DNA from: Tolypocladium sp. Sup5 PDA-1
Taxonomy: Eukaryota; Ascomycota; Sordariomycetes; Hypocreales; Ophiocordycipitaceae
Length of the DNA: 64,000 nt
Direction of reading: 5' to 3'
NCBI GenBank assembly: GCA_000750105.3
Contig: JPHH03000028.1
Span: 354,266 to 418,265, forward strand
The stretch's first letter is position 1; the number at the start of each line of letters is the position of its first letter. The notes beneath the pieces are model-generated. The model was not told the origin of the DNA. It was given only the letters and a program-made list of their open reading frames with translations, and searched no databases. Shown here one piece after another: positions 11,102-23,739 of the stretch. The position numbers and the translations under genes are program-made.

Positions 11102-12079
11102 GTCCTTCTCTAATAATTGTGTGATGTCTTTGGAAGACTAATAATATAGCTTAGTCCATTCTATTCCTGCTATCAGTGATGATAAGAAGTGAATATTGAG
11201 TTACTGCTTGGGTGTTAGAAGGTTCGTTTATCTATGGCTTCTATTGAGCAACTTTAATATTGTACGGTACTGAACTTCGCTAAAGCTTTTTAAAGACAAA
11301 TTTCTACAATGCTATGATGATTTTCGAGGAGTACAGGGTGTTTCTACTCTCAGAGGGTATAAGCCTTTTCAGCACATGTGATTAAGCGAGAGTAAGCGGA
11401 CAGATACCTCCTTTGCAAATGCGTTATTGGTTTCTGAACCCGAGGTCGCTAGAGGGTTTGCCGCTGCGAGAACCCCGCAGGAAGGTGTCATGCCATAGAC
11501 TCAGATCCCCAATAAAGGACGAATGTCCCTAGCGGACTCGCTCAGCGCCTAGTCATAAAGAAATATAGCGTTATTCATGGACTCTCGGCAAACATGGTGC
11601 ATGGCGACCTGGGGCTCGTTAAAAGGAGTGTGAAACCAGTAGTGAACCAACCTAGTGATGTCCCCGTGAGGGAATAGCGCATCGGATTGCTCGAGTAACA
11701 GGTAGCGTAGAAGAGGGTCGCTGCCCTATAGCTTTAACGAGTTTGCCCGTATTACCACAGGTAATATAGGCACTAGACAGAATGCTCCTTAATAGCTCCT
11801 GAGCTTATATAGTGCTACTAAGGAAGATAGTAGGCCTACCTTAAGTAGTGAAACCGTCTTACTAGTCTAACCGATCGGTTAAGAGTGTAAGTAAAGACTC
11901 CTGCGGGCTCAGCCTATTGCAATATATAACTGGTTCTCGAGTAAGCAGCTGCAGGTTAGAGTCGTAACTAGACATTGCTATCGGATAGAAGCGGTTAACT
12001 TAGGCAGCCCTTAGGCAGAGGAAAAAGCAAGTCCTAGAGGTTAGAGGTCTGCTAAATAGATAGTTAACTTAGCAGATAA
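11102..12079. other. Intergenic region, mildly RIP-like
   Basis: Downstream of the oxidase and downstream of the megasynthase relic (convergent). CTAG and TAG words become frequent towards the right. I see no gene, RNA or repeat that I can support. Confidence 0.5.
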
Positions 12080-15000
12080 CTAGATCGCCGGTCTACTATC
12101 TACTAATCTGCCTGCTGCGGACGCGCTGAGAAAGCTCGCGACCAGCTCGTCCATGCCGGCGGACCTTGCGGCAGCAACCGATTCCTCCATCGCCAGCACC
12201 CGAAACGGATTTGCCTCTGAATGGCCCAAATACTCCTTGAGCTGGCTCGCCGGCACCACCGTCTCTCCAGATTGATGTCGATACGTGACGCTACCATAGC
12301 TCGACGCCGATGACTGTTTCACACCGAGCACGTCCTCCAAGGTGCCCTTGGCCGCTGTATCGACGCGTATTAGATCAAATGGCCCAAACTCGCTTCCCAG
12401 ATCCGGCACGACATTCAGGGCTAATGAGAAGCGCAGCACGCTGTGGACGATATCCTGGTTGCCCACGCCCTCTCCGGTAATGTTGGAGGACGATGCACAA
12501 AGACCCGTAGCTGTGGAACGGCCTGTCTGTGTCGTTCTAGGAGTCGCTCGCTCGCCCACTTGCTGCTGGTGTATCCGTGCGATCCGTCGGCCGCCGGCTT
12601 GGCATGCGATGGGAGTTGCGCTTCGGGCAGCGGATCCCATCCCGTGAGCAGGGGCACACCGCCGGTCAAGACAAAGTGAGTCGGCGGGATGCCCGAGCTC
12701 GTATCCCAGTAACGGAGAAGAAGCCGCGCCAGCTCCCGTGTTGACCCGACGTTGGGCTTGCGCAGGCTGCCGCAGCTCTTCATGTGCGACATTTCGGCGC
12801 CGTTGTGTATGACGGCGTGCACGTCGCCAAAGACTTGCGCTGCGGTGTCGTCGTCGGGCAGCCCGAGCAGTGGCTGGGCCAAATCGCTGGGGTGGACGAT
12901 GACCTTGGATGAGTCGATGTCCTGGGCTAAACGGCCGGGGTGCCGTACGGCCACACAGTGAATCCGATGGATGGCCGGATTCTCGATAAGCTCTCGGAGC
13001 AGGGCGGACCCCAGGAAGCCGGTGGCACCGGTGAGAAGGACCGAGAGCCTTGCTGATGAGGGCGTGTGTGGAGGGCTTTCTAGGCGACTTAGAGAGGTTG
13101 ACGGAATCTCTGCTGGCTCCGCTTCCTTTTCCCAGTCAATCTGCTCGGCGTCCACGAGGCCTGACAATCCTTGGATTCGAGTGGCGAGGCCTTGAAGAGT
13201 GCTGCTCTGGAACAGCTCCGGGAGGGCAACTTCGATGCCAAACACGCGCAGAATCTCGGCCTTAAGCCTGAGCAGAATCAACGAGTTCCCGCCGACTGAA
13301 AAAAAAAGTCCGAGTCACGCTAGATGCGAACCGGAACGCCGCCGGCACCCTTAATCACATCCCTCCAGATCTTCTTTAGAGACGCCTCGCATTCGGTAAC
13401 ATCCTCTCCATCACGTTCATTGCCATCGTCAGCAGCCACCACTAGTAGCTCTGTCTCCTCTAGCGCCTTATTATCGAGCTTGCCTCGCTCGGTTAAGGGC
13501 AGTGCATTTAGCGAAACAGCGATAGCGGGACGCATATAAGGAGCAAGAGGCAAATCTAGGAGCAGAGAGCGCAAGTACTCGGCTTCGTCAACAATAGGGC
13601 TCTGGCGGCTGAAGACGACAAAGCTGCGACGAACTTGTGCTCGGCGGACACGTCTCCGCGAATAATGACTCTAGCGTCGGTGAGAACCCTACCCGATGTC
13701 TCGACGATGTAGTTTGCTACTTCGTCGAGCTCGACGCGGAAGCCTCGAAGCTTAACCTGGCTATCCCCGTCGATGCGTCCTAGAATTACTAGTAACCCGT
13801 CCGCAAGTATCCTACCGCGGTCTCCCGTAAGATAGCACAGGCGGTCTAGCCCCCTACGCCGAGCAGCCTCATAATTAGCCAAGAAGGTGGCTAGCTTCTA
13901 CTTTACCACGGTGAGCCCGGGACGACTAAGGTATCCCGACTCGATAACACCGGGTCCGCAGATAGCAACCTCGCCGACCTAGCCAATGGGCACCGGACGG
14001 CGCTCCTAATCCACGACGTATATGCCGTAGTCTAGAAGCGGCGCACCGATAGGGACTCTATAGTCGCCGCCCCTCTTAACGTTATCGACGAGAGCGACCT
14101 TACCTAGCGTCGAGAAGATGGATATCTCCGTTAGACCGTAGCCGTTGAAGACTCGTAGCGCCGGCAGGCCGAGGCCGGCAATCTTGTTAATGAGGTTAGG
14201 GGTAAAGTCCTCGCCGGCGCAAATAGCCACACGCTAGGCGCTGCATTCGCGCAGGGAGCTCTGCCCGTACTATAATAGTACGTGAGCCTCGGAGATAATG
14301 AGAAGAGATACCGTGACGCGCTCTTACTTCATACGCGCGGCTAGATCCGCTAGGTCGACGTGGTTGTCGCTTATAATTACCATGCCGCTATTGGCAAGCG
14401 CGGCAAAAATCTGCCACGCGGCTACGTCGAAGCCCTGGCTAGTCTACTGCAATACTACCTCGCGTCCGAGCGAGAGCCGGTGTTTGCTCGTAGTAATAGC
14501 GGTGTATATGTTTGCATGCGTTAGGGGAATACCTTCTAGCATTCCTATCGACCCGCTGCTGTAGAGGATGAAGGCAGTGTCGTCGGCCAATGACACGTCG
14601 TTAATCGGCTGCCGTCGCAGGACTCAAGAGCTATATCTGCCGTCCCTGGACGAGTCTCGAGGCTCGAGCAGTGGTAGGCGCATTTTGAACTAGCACTAAA
14701 GCGCCAGACTTATCGAGAATGTTGTCGAGCCGCTGGATAGTGGTATAAATATCTAGGGGCACATACATAGCTCCGATCCGGTAAATGGCCAGGATCGTCG
14801 CGGCCGTGTCTACGGTCGGCTCGCATAAGATAGAGATACGTGGCCGCGCGTATACTCCCTTAACGCATTGCAGTGCCGTAGCAATCTCCTCTGCCCGCTG
14901 GGAAGTCTCTAGGTATATCATAGAGTTCCCTGCCATGTCATGGACTGCCTCTAGATCCTGGGCGACCTAAGCGTTGAATCTCCTCGAAAGTATGTCTGGG

Positions 15001-17330
15001 TTGGTTTTAGTGCCTATCGATACCGTAGATGTGCCGGTCCCTAAGGCGACTCCCGTCTCGACTTAAGCCGCGTCGTATATGGGGACCTGGTTGACGATAT
15101 AAGAGGTGTCCGAAGATACCTTTGCGAGTAGTATCTTATACGTTGCAATTAGCGGATCAATGGCCTCTTGGTCGTATAAGTAGTCCTGGGCGGAGAGGGT
15201 AAGGAAGCCGGTTCCGTCCTCCTTCTCGTCTATCGATATTGCTAAATCGAAGGGAACCTTGGCGCCTGAGTGGTCTAAAGGGTCTATCCGGGCAGCTCTA
15301 ATGTCTGGTGTCTTGGTTACACCTATGCGGTAGTTGAAAATGACCTAAGCAAAAGGCGTCTGCATCTTGTCGGCAGGGATACCGCTCGCGCGTGCTAGCT
15401 CCTCGATTAGGACGCCGGAGCGAGCGATTGCGGCGTCCGTCTTGGAGCGCGTCTCTCTTAGAACGTTAGCAAACGACTGGTCGTCGCGTATATTTAAGCA
15501 AACTGGCATGACCTCTAATAGGAATCCGATTATCTGACTAAAGGCCGGGTCAGAGCGATTAGTATCGACGTTTCCCAAGTAGAGGTGACCTATGTCCTAT
15601 AGCCGTTAGAGCAGCACCTAAAATCCGGCGAGCTAGAAATAAAACGGTATTATGCGTAATGCGATACTTGCACGCTTGATGCTCTCAATCAAGCTAGCGT
15701 GGATTGAGACTATAGTATCGCGTATCGAGTACTGATTGAGTGCTCGCCTAGCTCTGACCTTGGTAAAGGGGAAGAGAGGTAGGGGTGTCGGCGGCTTCGG
15801 GAACATGGCCTTCTAAAACTCAAGTCTTTTCTTATGCACCCGTCGAAATATCCTAGCGCTGCTTCTCGGCAAAGTTAATATATTAGCCTAGTGCTAGTAG
15901 CTTCGACCTATTCAACGGATCCCGATAGAACCTCCTAAGTTCTTGTAGAAAGAGCTACTAGCTCACGCCGTCGATAATAATATAATAGTATCTAAATACT
16001 AAGGTATGCGACTAGGGACTGTGGGAGAGGAGTGTGGCAATAAAGGTGTCTCCTATCGCAAGGTTAAAATAATAGTGGTGGGTGCGCTAGAACTCGGCCT
16101 ACACGTTTGTCGGATCGTTACAACTCTCTAAAGTCTTGAGCTTAAACTTGGACTCGTCCATCATAGCCTGCATGGCCTGGCCTGTGGTTTCGCTAGTGTA
16201 GAACATGGTCCGGAAAATCTCATGGCGCTCGATGACCATCTCGAGAGCCTGTATTAGTCTCTGCACGTCGACTAGCTTAGATAGACGGTACGAGGTACTG
16301 TAGTTGAATGGGGCGCTGTCGTCGAGGTATTGAGACGAAAAGTAGAGTCGTGATTGCCCTAGAGACTCCGGAGCTTCCTTTTTGAGGATTGAACTGGCCC
16401 TGTTTCTTCTCGGACGCCTCCTAGACCGCAGACGATGCCAAAGACACGTCGTTGCCGGTACCCTGAGGGGTCGATACCACCGAGGACGACGAGGAAGATG
16501 AGCCTCGTTGTGACCCTGTATTAGCCTGCTGAGCCAATAGTCTCTGTTTTTTTATGCTTAAGGCTTTCTTCGTGATATTTAACTTAGCGCCGATGGGCTC
16601 TGGTGCGGCCGCCTTAGCGTCTTGGCTTCTAGAGTCTGTCTTATTTCCCGTGAACGATAACTTAGATACGGCTTCTTCGGGGACTGGGTTATGTTATAGC
16701 AATGACCACCGAGTATAGGCGTAAGGCACTTACTATATCGGACTAAAGAACCTCCTAATATCTTTAGTATTAGTACCTCTACCTTGTGCTCTAATAGTAA
16801 CTAGCTTCGTATTATCGCTATAGCTATGAGGGAGTCGACACTAAGGTCAATAATTAAAGTATCGATAGATATATTACTAGTAGGCAACTACGTTTTATTA
16901 ATTAGTTAGTATAATCCCCTCGACAAGGACGGATATATGCTTTCTTACCTATAGCTTAGAGGCCAGGTACTTAATCAAGGCCGTCTCGGGCATCTCCCTT
17001 GCCTCCTCCGCGTTTATAGCACTAGCCAGGGTCGTCTTTGCCGTATTCCGCGCCGAGCCTTCGGACCTTATAGTAGCGACCTCCGTCATAAGATGCGAGA
17101 AGCGTAGGTTCTTATACTATAACGGCCGGTTCGGCGATAAGGACTAGTAGTGCTATAGGCCTATAATAATCTCGAAGTCGCGGTCCCGTGTCCCGGCAAC
17201 GATAGCTTCGGCGAGGATATAATCTAAGTCGGGCTCGGAAATAGGAGCGAGGTTCTGCCTACGTAGATTCTTTATAATAATACCGGTGCCGACGTCGCCT
17301 TCTATACGCTAGATAACGCCGATGCTAATT
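12080..17330 (-). pseudogene. Ruined PKS-NRPS (or NRPS) megasynthase, 3' half: C-A-T-R domains
   Basis: Read on the minus strand. About 16.9-17.3 kb gives traces like the KR/ACP end of hybrid synthases (NLRRQNLAPISEPDLDYILA, then NRPL and LRFSHLM). Next comes a Ser-rich linker (about 16.4-16.6 kb). The condensation domain (about 15.0-16.4 kb) keeps IIIDGVS, but the preceding His pair reads Tyr. The adenylation domain (about 13.6-15.0 kb) has YSSGS (A3), FNGYGLTE (A5) and QVKLRGFRVEL (A8). The carrier region has SVGGNSLILL (about 13.29 kb). The reductase domain (12.1-13.15 kb) has TGATGFLG and a YTSSK catalytic pair. Lesions include many TAG/TAA codons upstream of 13.33 kb, a nine-T run at 13299-13307 that breaks frame before SVGGNS, and a one-base shift near 12490. 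The reductase has no RIP stops. The hybrid PKS identity is less sure than NRPS. Confidence 0.8.
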
Positions 17331-17896
17331 ACTATGCCGATATTAGCTATAGAGGCAGCGAAACCGCGCTCTCTTCTATCTACTGCGAGTCTAACTATGA
17401 AATAGATATCTAATGTTATACCTCACGAATCCTGACTTTTTGCTCCCTAAACGCATCGCCGCTTTTATAGATGCCGGCTCAGGATCTACTTAGGGGCTGC
17501 TAACCCATAGCTCTAGGAGCTCTCGGGTTACTTAGTCTTGCCCTATAGCTAAGAGGAGTATGAATAGTAGCTCGAGTAAAAATAGAACTAAGCATATAGA
17601 TAGCTAAAATAACTATCGGGGTTAGATATCGAAGAGCGGATCTATTATTTTAGAAGTATACTTAAGAGCTAATATACTCTCTTCTTATTTATATAAAGAC
17701 GTTTACTTTACTATTTACTTCCTTTATTCTTTATAACCTAGCTCTTAGTCTATAAGCTAACCTTTATAATATCTTAATACTCCTAAATATATTTATTATT
17801 ACTTTTCGCTAACTCTATTAGATAGAATATTAGTTAACGATAAGAAGTAAGGAAGTATAGCTAACTAGAAACCCTAATAAGGTAATAGAACTTATT
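17331..17896. other. AT-rich RIP-degraded sequence
   Basis: Upstream of the megasynthase relic. The sequence is rich in TA dinucleotides and stop codons in all frames. Any further megasynthase sequence here is unreadable to me. Confidence 0.5.
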
Positions 17897-18326
17897 TACT
17901 ACGACCCAGGCTAACGGGCCACGGGATGGGCCGGCTGTGCAGACGCTAATGCGGGCTGCACGGAATAATGGTCGGAACGATAAGCTAATGAACGGTGGAT
18001 CGGTGCGATCCACGGGATAGATCGTGCGATCTATAAGATAGATCATTAACGATCTATGGATTATTAGTGATCCATGGATCATAGCGATCTAAGGGATCGT
18101 AGCGATCCCTAGGAGCGGCAGCGATCCATCGCCAGTATATAGGACCCCCAATTTCCTCACTATAGCATAAATACCTCGCTAGCTTTCAATAACACTCTTT
18201 AGTTACGATCTACTATCCGGGACATTCGATCCATTACCGTCGTAACAAGACTAGCCTAGTGCTACGCCCTAACCTCACCTGCTAACATAAACCTGCCGGT
18301 TTATCCCTTAGGAACCCAAACCGTCA
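17897..18326 (+). repeat. LTR family B, best-preserved copy
   Basis: About 430 bp starting near CGACCCAGGCTAACGGGCC and ending GGAACCCAAACCGTCA. Nearly collinear, more damaged copies occur at 62804-63235 (same strand) and 57503-57926 (inverted), plus a 5' fragment at 18936-19150. It contains an inner palindromic series of GATC words (18000-18130) and a conserved block AGTTACGATCTACTATCC that could be the promoter/R region. At 62.8-64 kb this LTR family precedes a gypsy gag, so it is assigned to Ty3/gypsy. Confidence 0.7.
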
Positions 18327-18732
18327 TATTATTATATAGAATAGTCTATCTTTAGATTTATTATACCTTAACCCGCACCTAGTTTAAAGGAACCTAGTAT
18401 TAAGAAGTAAAAAGTAATATAATAGAGAACTTATTTTATAGTATGCGTAAGTTCTTGCTTTATATTACTATAATAGAGTTTTAACTTTTAATATACCTCT
18501 AAGTTTAAAAAGAGGTTTCTAGGTTTAACGCTAAAAAATATTTAAATACTAAAGTAATATACTAAATTTTTAAGCTTTATTATAATTAAAAAGCTAGATA
18601 AAGAAAAGAAGAGATTAACTATTAAAAATATATAAAGTATAATATAATAATTCTATAATATATAAGAATATATATTCTATAATAATATTCCTTTTACTAC
18701 TACGCGCTCTATAGCTCTAGTAAATTACTTAA
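18327..18732. other. RIP-degraded AT-rich spacer
   Basis: Almost pure A/T with short G/C islands. No coding trace could be read. Confidence 0.5.
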
Positions 18733-18933
18733 TATAACGCTAACTCGAATAAGTATTTAATTATATAATAGATTAATTACTTATAGGGAGGTAGGATTAT
18801 TAAGCAAGAGCACGAGTATATTCTATTAAGTATATAAGACTTAAGCTTACTAAGGTAATAATTCGCTACTAACTCGCGCTTAAGTTACTATAATTATTTA
18901 TATAACCTAGGTATTATTCTATTATACCTAACC
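18733..18933. repeat. Family A direct repeat, left copy (LTR candidate)
   Basis: About 200 bp from ATAACGCTAAC to ATTATACCTAACC. It matches 25471-25670 in the same orientation, including the block AGTATATAAGACTTAAGCTT. The two copies enclose 6.5 kb holding a minus-strand gypsy pol relic, so they are candidate LTRs. Original ends are obscured by RIP. Confidence 0.55.
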
Positions 18934-18935
18934 TA

Positions 18936-19150
18936 TTATAACCTAGGCTAACGGGCTATAGGATAGGCCGGCTACGTAAGCGCTAATACGGGCTATATAG
19001 AATAATAGTTAGAACGATAAGCTAATAAACGGTAGATCGGTGCGATCCACGGGATAGATTATGCGATCTATAAGATAGATTATTAACGATCTATAGATTA
19101 TTAACGATCTATAGATTATTAATAATCTATAAATCACGGCGATCTAAGGG
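18936..19150 (+). repeat. Partial family B LTR (5' part)
   Basis: Matches the first half of the LTR at 17897 (TAACCTAGGCTAACGGGC through the GATC-rich palindromes) and breaks off near GATCTAAGGGA. It directly abuts the left family A repeat, so one element has interrupted or truncated the other. Confidence 0.6.
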
Positions 19151-22100
19151 AAGGAATAGCGATAGGGGATATAGAGGAGTTACTTAGCTATTTTCCTATA
19201 AAATTAGTAGATATTTAAGTAATATATTAAGAGTATATTAGGGCGTGTTATTTAAGTTATTTTATTTTATATTTTATATAATAATTTTACCTTCTTTTAT
19301 TATACTCGGGGCTTTTCGATATCTTTTCGCTTATAATTTAGGTTCTTTTCTTTAATAATTCGAGACTTCTTTAATAGTCTCCCCCAATTACGTATCTTTA
19401 ATTAGGGTTTCCCTTTCTAATACTTAGTAATTAGAGTAGAGGCATTTTATATTTCCTCTTTTAGTAATTACTTATTATATCCTAGGGGCTAACTTATTTA
19501 TTTTATAAGGTATAAAGTTTTACCTTACTTAGTCTAATAATCTTTAATTTCTTTAACCTCTTATTCTCCTTTATCTTCTTTAAGGTTAGGTATTAGTATA
19601 CTAATATCTTCCTCTTAATTTTATCTTTAAGCCTATAGCTCTAATAAAGAGATATAAAAGATATTATATAATTAAGTATATTTCTTAGGAAGAGATAATT
19701 AGTAAGCTTATTTACTAATTAGCTATAAAACCTAAAATAGCCTAATATACCTTAGAGCTAACTTCCGTTTTTCTCCTTTTAGGCGGAGGTTTCTAGTTAA
19801 GAGGCCTATAAGGTCTCCTCTTTTAAAAGAGAATAGTTAGTAATAATAGTTATAGTATTTCTTCTATACTCTAGTAGCTTTTCGCTAGTTTTCCTAAAGT
19901 AAATCCCTAAGGCGAAGTAGCTTTTCTATTCTAGCCCTTACTTCCGGTACCCCTATCTTAGAAGACTTATCCTCGAGTCTATAATAAAAGTCTAGGGAGT
20001 AGCCTATTAATACTTAGTTTAGTACATAGCCTATAATAATACTTTAAGTATTATTATAAATAAATTATACTTTTTAAAGTAAAGTTAGTTAATATTATTA
20101 ACTATTATTAATAAAGTATCTTAAGTAATATTTAAGAACTTAATTTATTCTCTTTATTTAGTTATTTATTTAAGGATAAAAAGCTATAGATAGTCTTTAT
20201 CTTATATAAGACTAGAAATATAAATTAAACTAGAAGTAGCTAATAAAGATTAAGCCTTAATTAGTTATTATTTTATTAAGTAAGCTAAAATATAATTTTA
20301 CTTTATAATAGAAGAGTTATATTAAATTTAATAAAGTAATTATACTTATAGTTAATAAGAGGATAATATACTTAGTAAATTAGTCTATAATTACTAATAT
20401 TATATTAATATTTATACCTTAATAATATACTAGAGGTAGCTTTATAATAAAATCTATAATAAGTTAAAACTATAGTTTTTTAAGTATTAATAAGGATTTA
20501 AGAGATCTATAAGGATAATATTTATAAGAGATAGCTCTATAATATACTTTATATATTATTATATATTCCTTTATATCTTTATATATTATTTCTTAGTAAA
20601 AGATCCTTTTAAGAAGTTCTAAGGTATATTTAAATATAAAATAACCTATAAGTAAATTATTATAATATAAGGAGAGAACCTCTTAATATATAGTTATATT
20701 TATTAATATATAAATTTTACTATTATAACGAAATAACTCTTTAATATTAATTAATTATAGATTTTAATTAGAATTCTATAATTTACCTATAGTATTTTTT
20801 ATCCTTTAAGTATATTAGTCTTTACTTTAAATATCTTATAATAATTACTTTAGAGTTTAGGGAGTATTATTATATAGCTCCTTATAAGATATTATAAAAG
20901 TAATAATATATTTTAAGATATATTATTTATAACTAGCTAACTTATAAGCTTAGTTAATTAATTAATTAAGATTCGGGACTATTTCGCTCTTATTTATCCC
21001 TTAATAAGCTTAAGAATCTTTATCTTATAAAAATATCTTATTATACTTAGACTAATTTAAGACTCGAGAAGAATATTCTTATAAAGGTATCTTATTAAGT
21101 CTTTATATTAAGTTTTCTCCTTATATTTTCTTATATAATTTTAATAATAACTCAATATTTAAGGGAGTCTCCCCTTAATAATCTAGTCTTTTTAAAGGAG
21201 TATCTATAAGATTAGTTTTTCCTAAATAATATTTAATAATAAAGTTAAATAGTATTAAATATATATATTAATAGGCTTATTATTTACTTAATTTTATTTA
21301 CTTTATAAATATTTATAGATTCTAGTAATTAAATTAAACCTTAATATTTAATATACTTTTAAGATAATATTACTAGTATTTAAATAATTTTATAATAGTA
21401 AATAACTCTTAATTAAGAGTTCTATAATATACTTTTATTAAAGTAAATTTCTCAGACTAAAATATAACTAAATACTAATGCCCTTAAGTATCTAATTATA
21501 ATAATATTCTAGCTATTATAAATTTTAAGGTATTAGTCTTAATCTAGGTTAAGAGTTATAAATTAAAATACTATAGGAATAGTATTTCTTAAAAGGCTTA
21601 TTTTAACGAGTAAAATATTAATAATTTAGTATTATTTAATTATACTTTCCTTAGTTTCTTACCCTATTAATTACCTTTAAGAAGAGCTATAAGTAAAGCT
21701 ATAATTTTAGAATATCTATAGATAAATTAATAATAAAAATTATAGAACTTAAAAAAGACTTAAATCTCCTTATATATTATTAGCTTTTCTTATTTAGTAA
21801 TCGTTTAGACTTAACTTAAGTCTATACTTATCCCTTTTATAAATAAGATAAAGCTAATAAAATCTATAAAATCCTTAAAAAACTTATATTTTATAGGTTT
21901 AATATAGAGTTTAGCCGCTTATAGATATTTAAGGACCTATCGAATATATTATATATATTCCTCTTTATTCCCTAAATATATAAGGATATTATTTAAATAA
22001 ATAATATAAATAATATTAACGAGTCCCTAAAGTACTTTATATATATAATACTAAAAGATAGCTAATATATTTATAAGACTAAATAATATTATTAAATATT

Positions 22101-22520
22101 TATAATAACTATATTAGGTCTAAAATACTATTTTTTATTTATTACCTTCTTTAATATATATATAATAATATATATCTTTAATATTAAGTTTTATATAATA
22201 CTTAGCCCCTTAATAATAATTAAGAATTTCTAAAATAAGGGGTAAAGTATAGCGATTCTTAACTAAAATTTAATTTAGTCTACGATAATTAATATATAAT
22301 TATAATAAACTATCCTTCTTTAGAATAAAGAGAATAAGTACTCTAGCAAGACTTTTTAAAGCTTATATTTAGCTATTTACTAAGCTATTAGTAATATATT
22401 ATTATAGCTCTTATAATTTAATAAGGGATAATAAGTAAATCTTACTTTAAGGTAGCATAGTATTTAATAATAAATTACTTATATAATCTATAGTTTTATA
22501 AGAAAGGAGTATTATAGTTT
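19151..22520 (-). mobile_element. Ty3/gypsy pol relic (RIP-degraded)
   Basis: On the minus strand, about 21.98-22.37 kb, fragments of a gypsy reverse transcriptase can be read despite stops: a KEG/LYINYR-like start, then LPLISEI, a (K)LNIKDIYYYI stretch and YGYYEYLIILF. Fungal Ty3 elements at the same places have VDYRxLN, DLxxAYH and YEYLVMPFGL. The rest is too degraded to place protease, RNase H or integrase with confidence. The substitutions relative to the family are mostly of C-to-T or G-to-A type. Dead element. Confidence 0.65.
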
Positions 22521-23084
22521 ATTAAGGGAGACTAAATATACTAAAGGCTAAGTATAACGATTATTATATAAGTTATAGAGTTAGTCCTTGCCTAAGAAGT
22601 TAGCTATTAGTTAGTAATACGAATCGTTATATAAGTTAGTGCGCTACTTAACGCATAGGATAAGATAGGTATCCCCGTATAAGTTAGAGCGACCGTTACT
22701 ATATAAGTTAAACCGTCTTCGTATAAGTTAGAGCGACTATTTCTATATAAGTTAGAATATTAGTATAGTAGCATATAGTCTATAAATTAACGCTTATATA
22801 AGTAGGTCTTTATATTATATAAGTTAAAGGTATAGAGATAAGGAGAGGTAACTATAGCTATCTTAAAACTATAAGGGGAATTAACTAGGATTTTTTATTA
22901 TTAGAATCTCGAAAGCTTATAAACGTTATAACTTACGTCGATATATATATAAGGGACTATCTATTTATAGGGATATAGACGTCTCTCTTATACTTATAGA
23001 CTCGCTAGGCGTCTTAATATTCCTTTACTTTTTTATATTTTCTATTTTTCTAGTTAAGGGTCTATACTAATACCTTAATAAAGT
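22521..23084. repeat. Family D direct repeat, copy 1
   Basis: About 564 bp, from ATTAAGGGAGACTAAATATA to the TTAATAAAGTA end. Copy 2 lies at 23147-23739. Inside is a minor array of a 16-18 base word resembling TATATAAGTTAGAGCGAC, repeated about five times with small changes. Confidence 0.65.
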
Positions 23085-23146
23085 AGCTCGAGTAATATTA
23101 GCTATATCTATAAAGTCTTATAGCTCCTTAAGTAAATTAGTATTTT

Positions 23147-23739
23147 ATTAAGGGAGAACGAATATACTAAAGGCTAAGTATAATAATTATTATATAAGTT
23201 ATAGAGTTAGTCCTTGCTTAAGAAGTTAGCTATTAGTTAGTAATATAAGTTATCATATAAGTTAGTACGCTACTTAACGCGTAAGATAAGACAGGTATCC
23301 CTATATAAGTTAGAGTAACTATTACTATATAAGTTAAAGCGACCGTTACTATATAAGTTAGAGCGACTATCTTTATATAAGTTAGAGCGACTATCTCTAT
23401 ATAAGTTAGAATATTAGCATAGCGGCGTATAGTCTATAAATTAACGCCTATATATATAGGTCTTTATATTATATAAGTTAAAGGTAAAGAGGTAAGGAGA
23501 GGTAACTATAGCTATCTTAAAAATATAGGAGGAATTAACTAGGATTTTTTATTATTAGAATCTTAAAAGCTTATAAATATTATAACTTATATCGATATAT
23601 ATATAAGGGACTATTTATTTATAGGGATATAGATATCTTTCTTATACTTATAGATTTACTAGGCGTCTTAATATTCCTTTACTTTTTTATATTTTCTATT
23701 TTTCTAATTAAGGGTCTATACTAATACCTTAATAAAGTA
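23147..23739. repeat. Family D direct repeat, copy 2
   Basis: About 593 bp, collinear with copy 1 and separated from it by about 62 bp. It has one or two more internal TATATAAGTTAGAGCGAC-like units. The pair may be tandem LTRs of a collapsed element nested in the gypsy relic. Confidence 0.65.
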
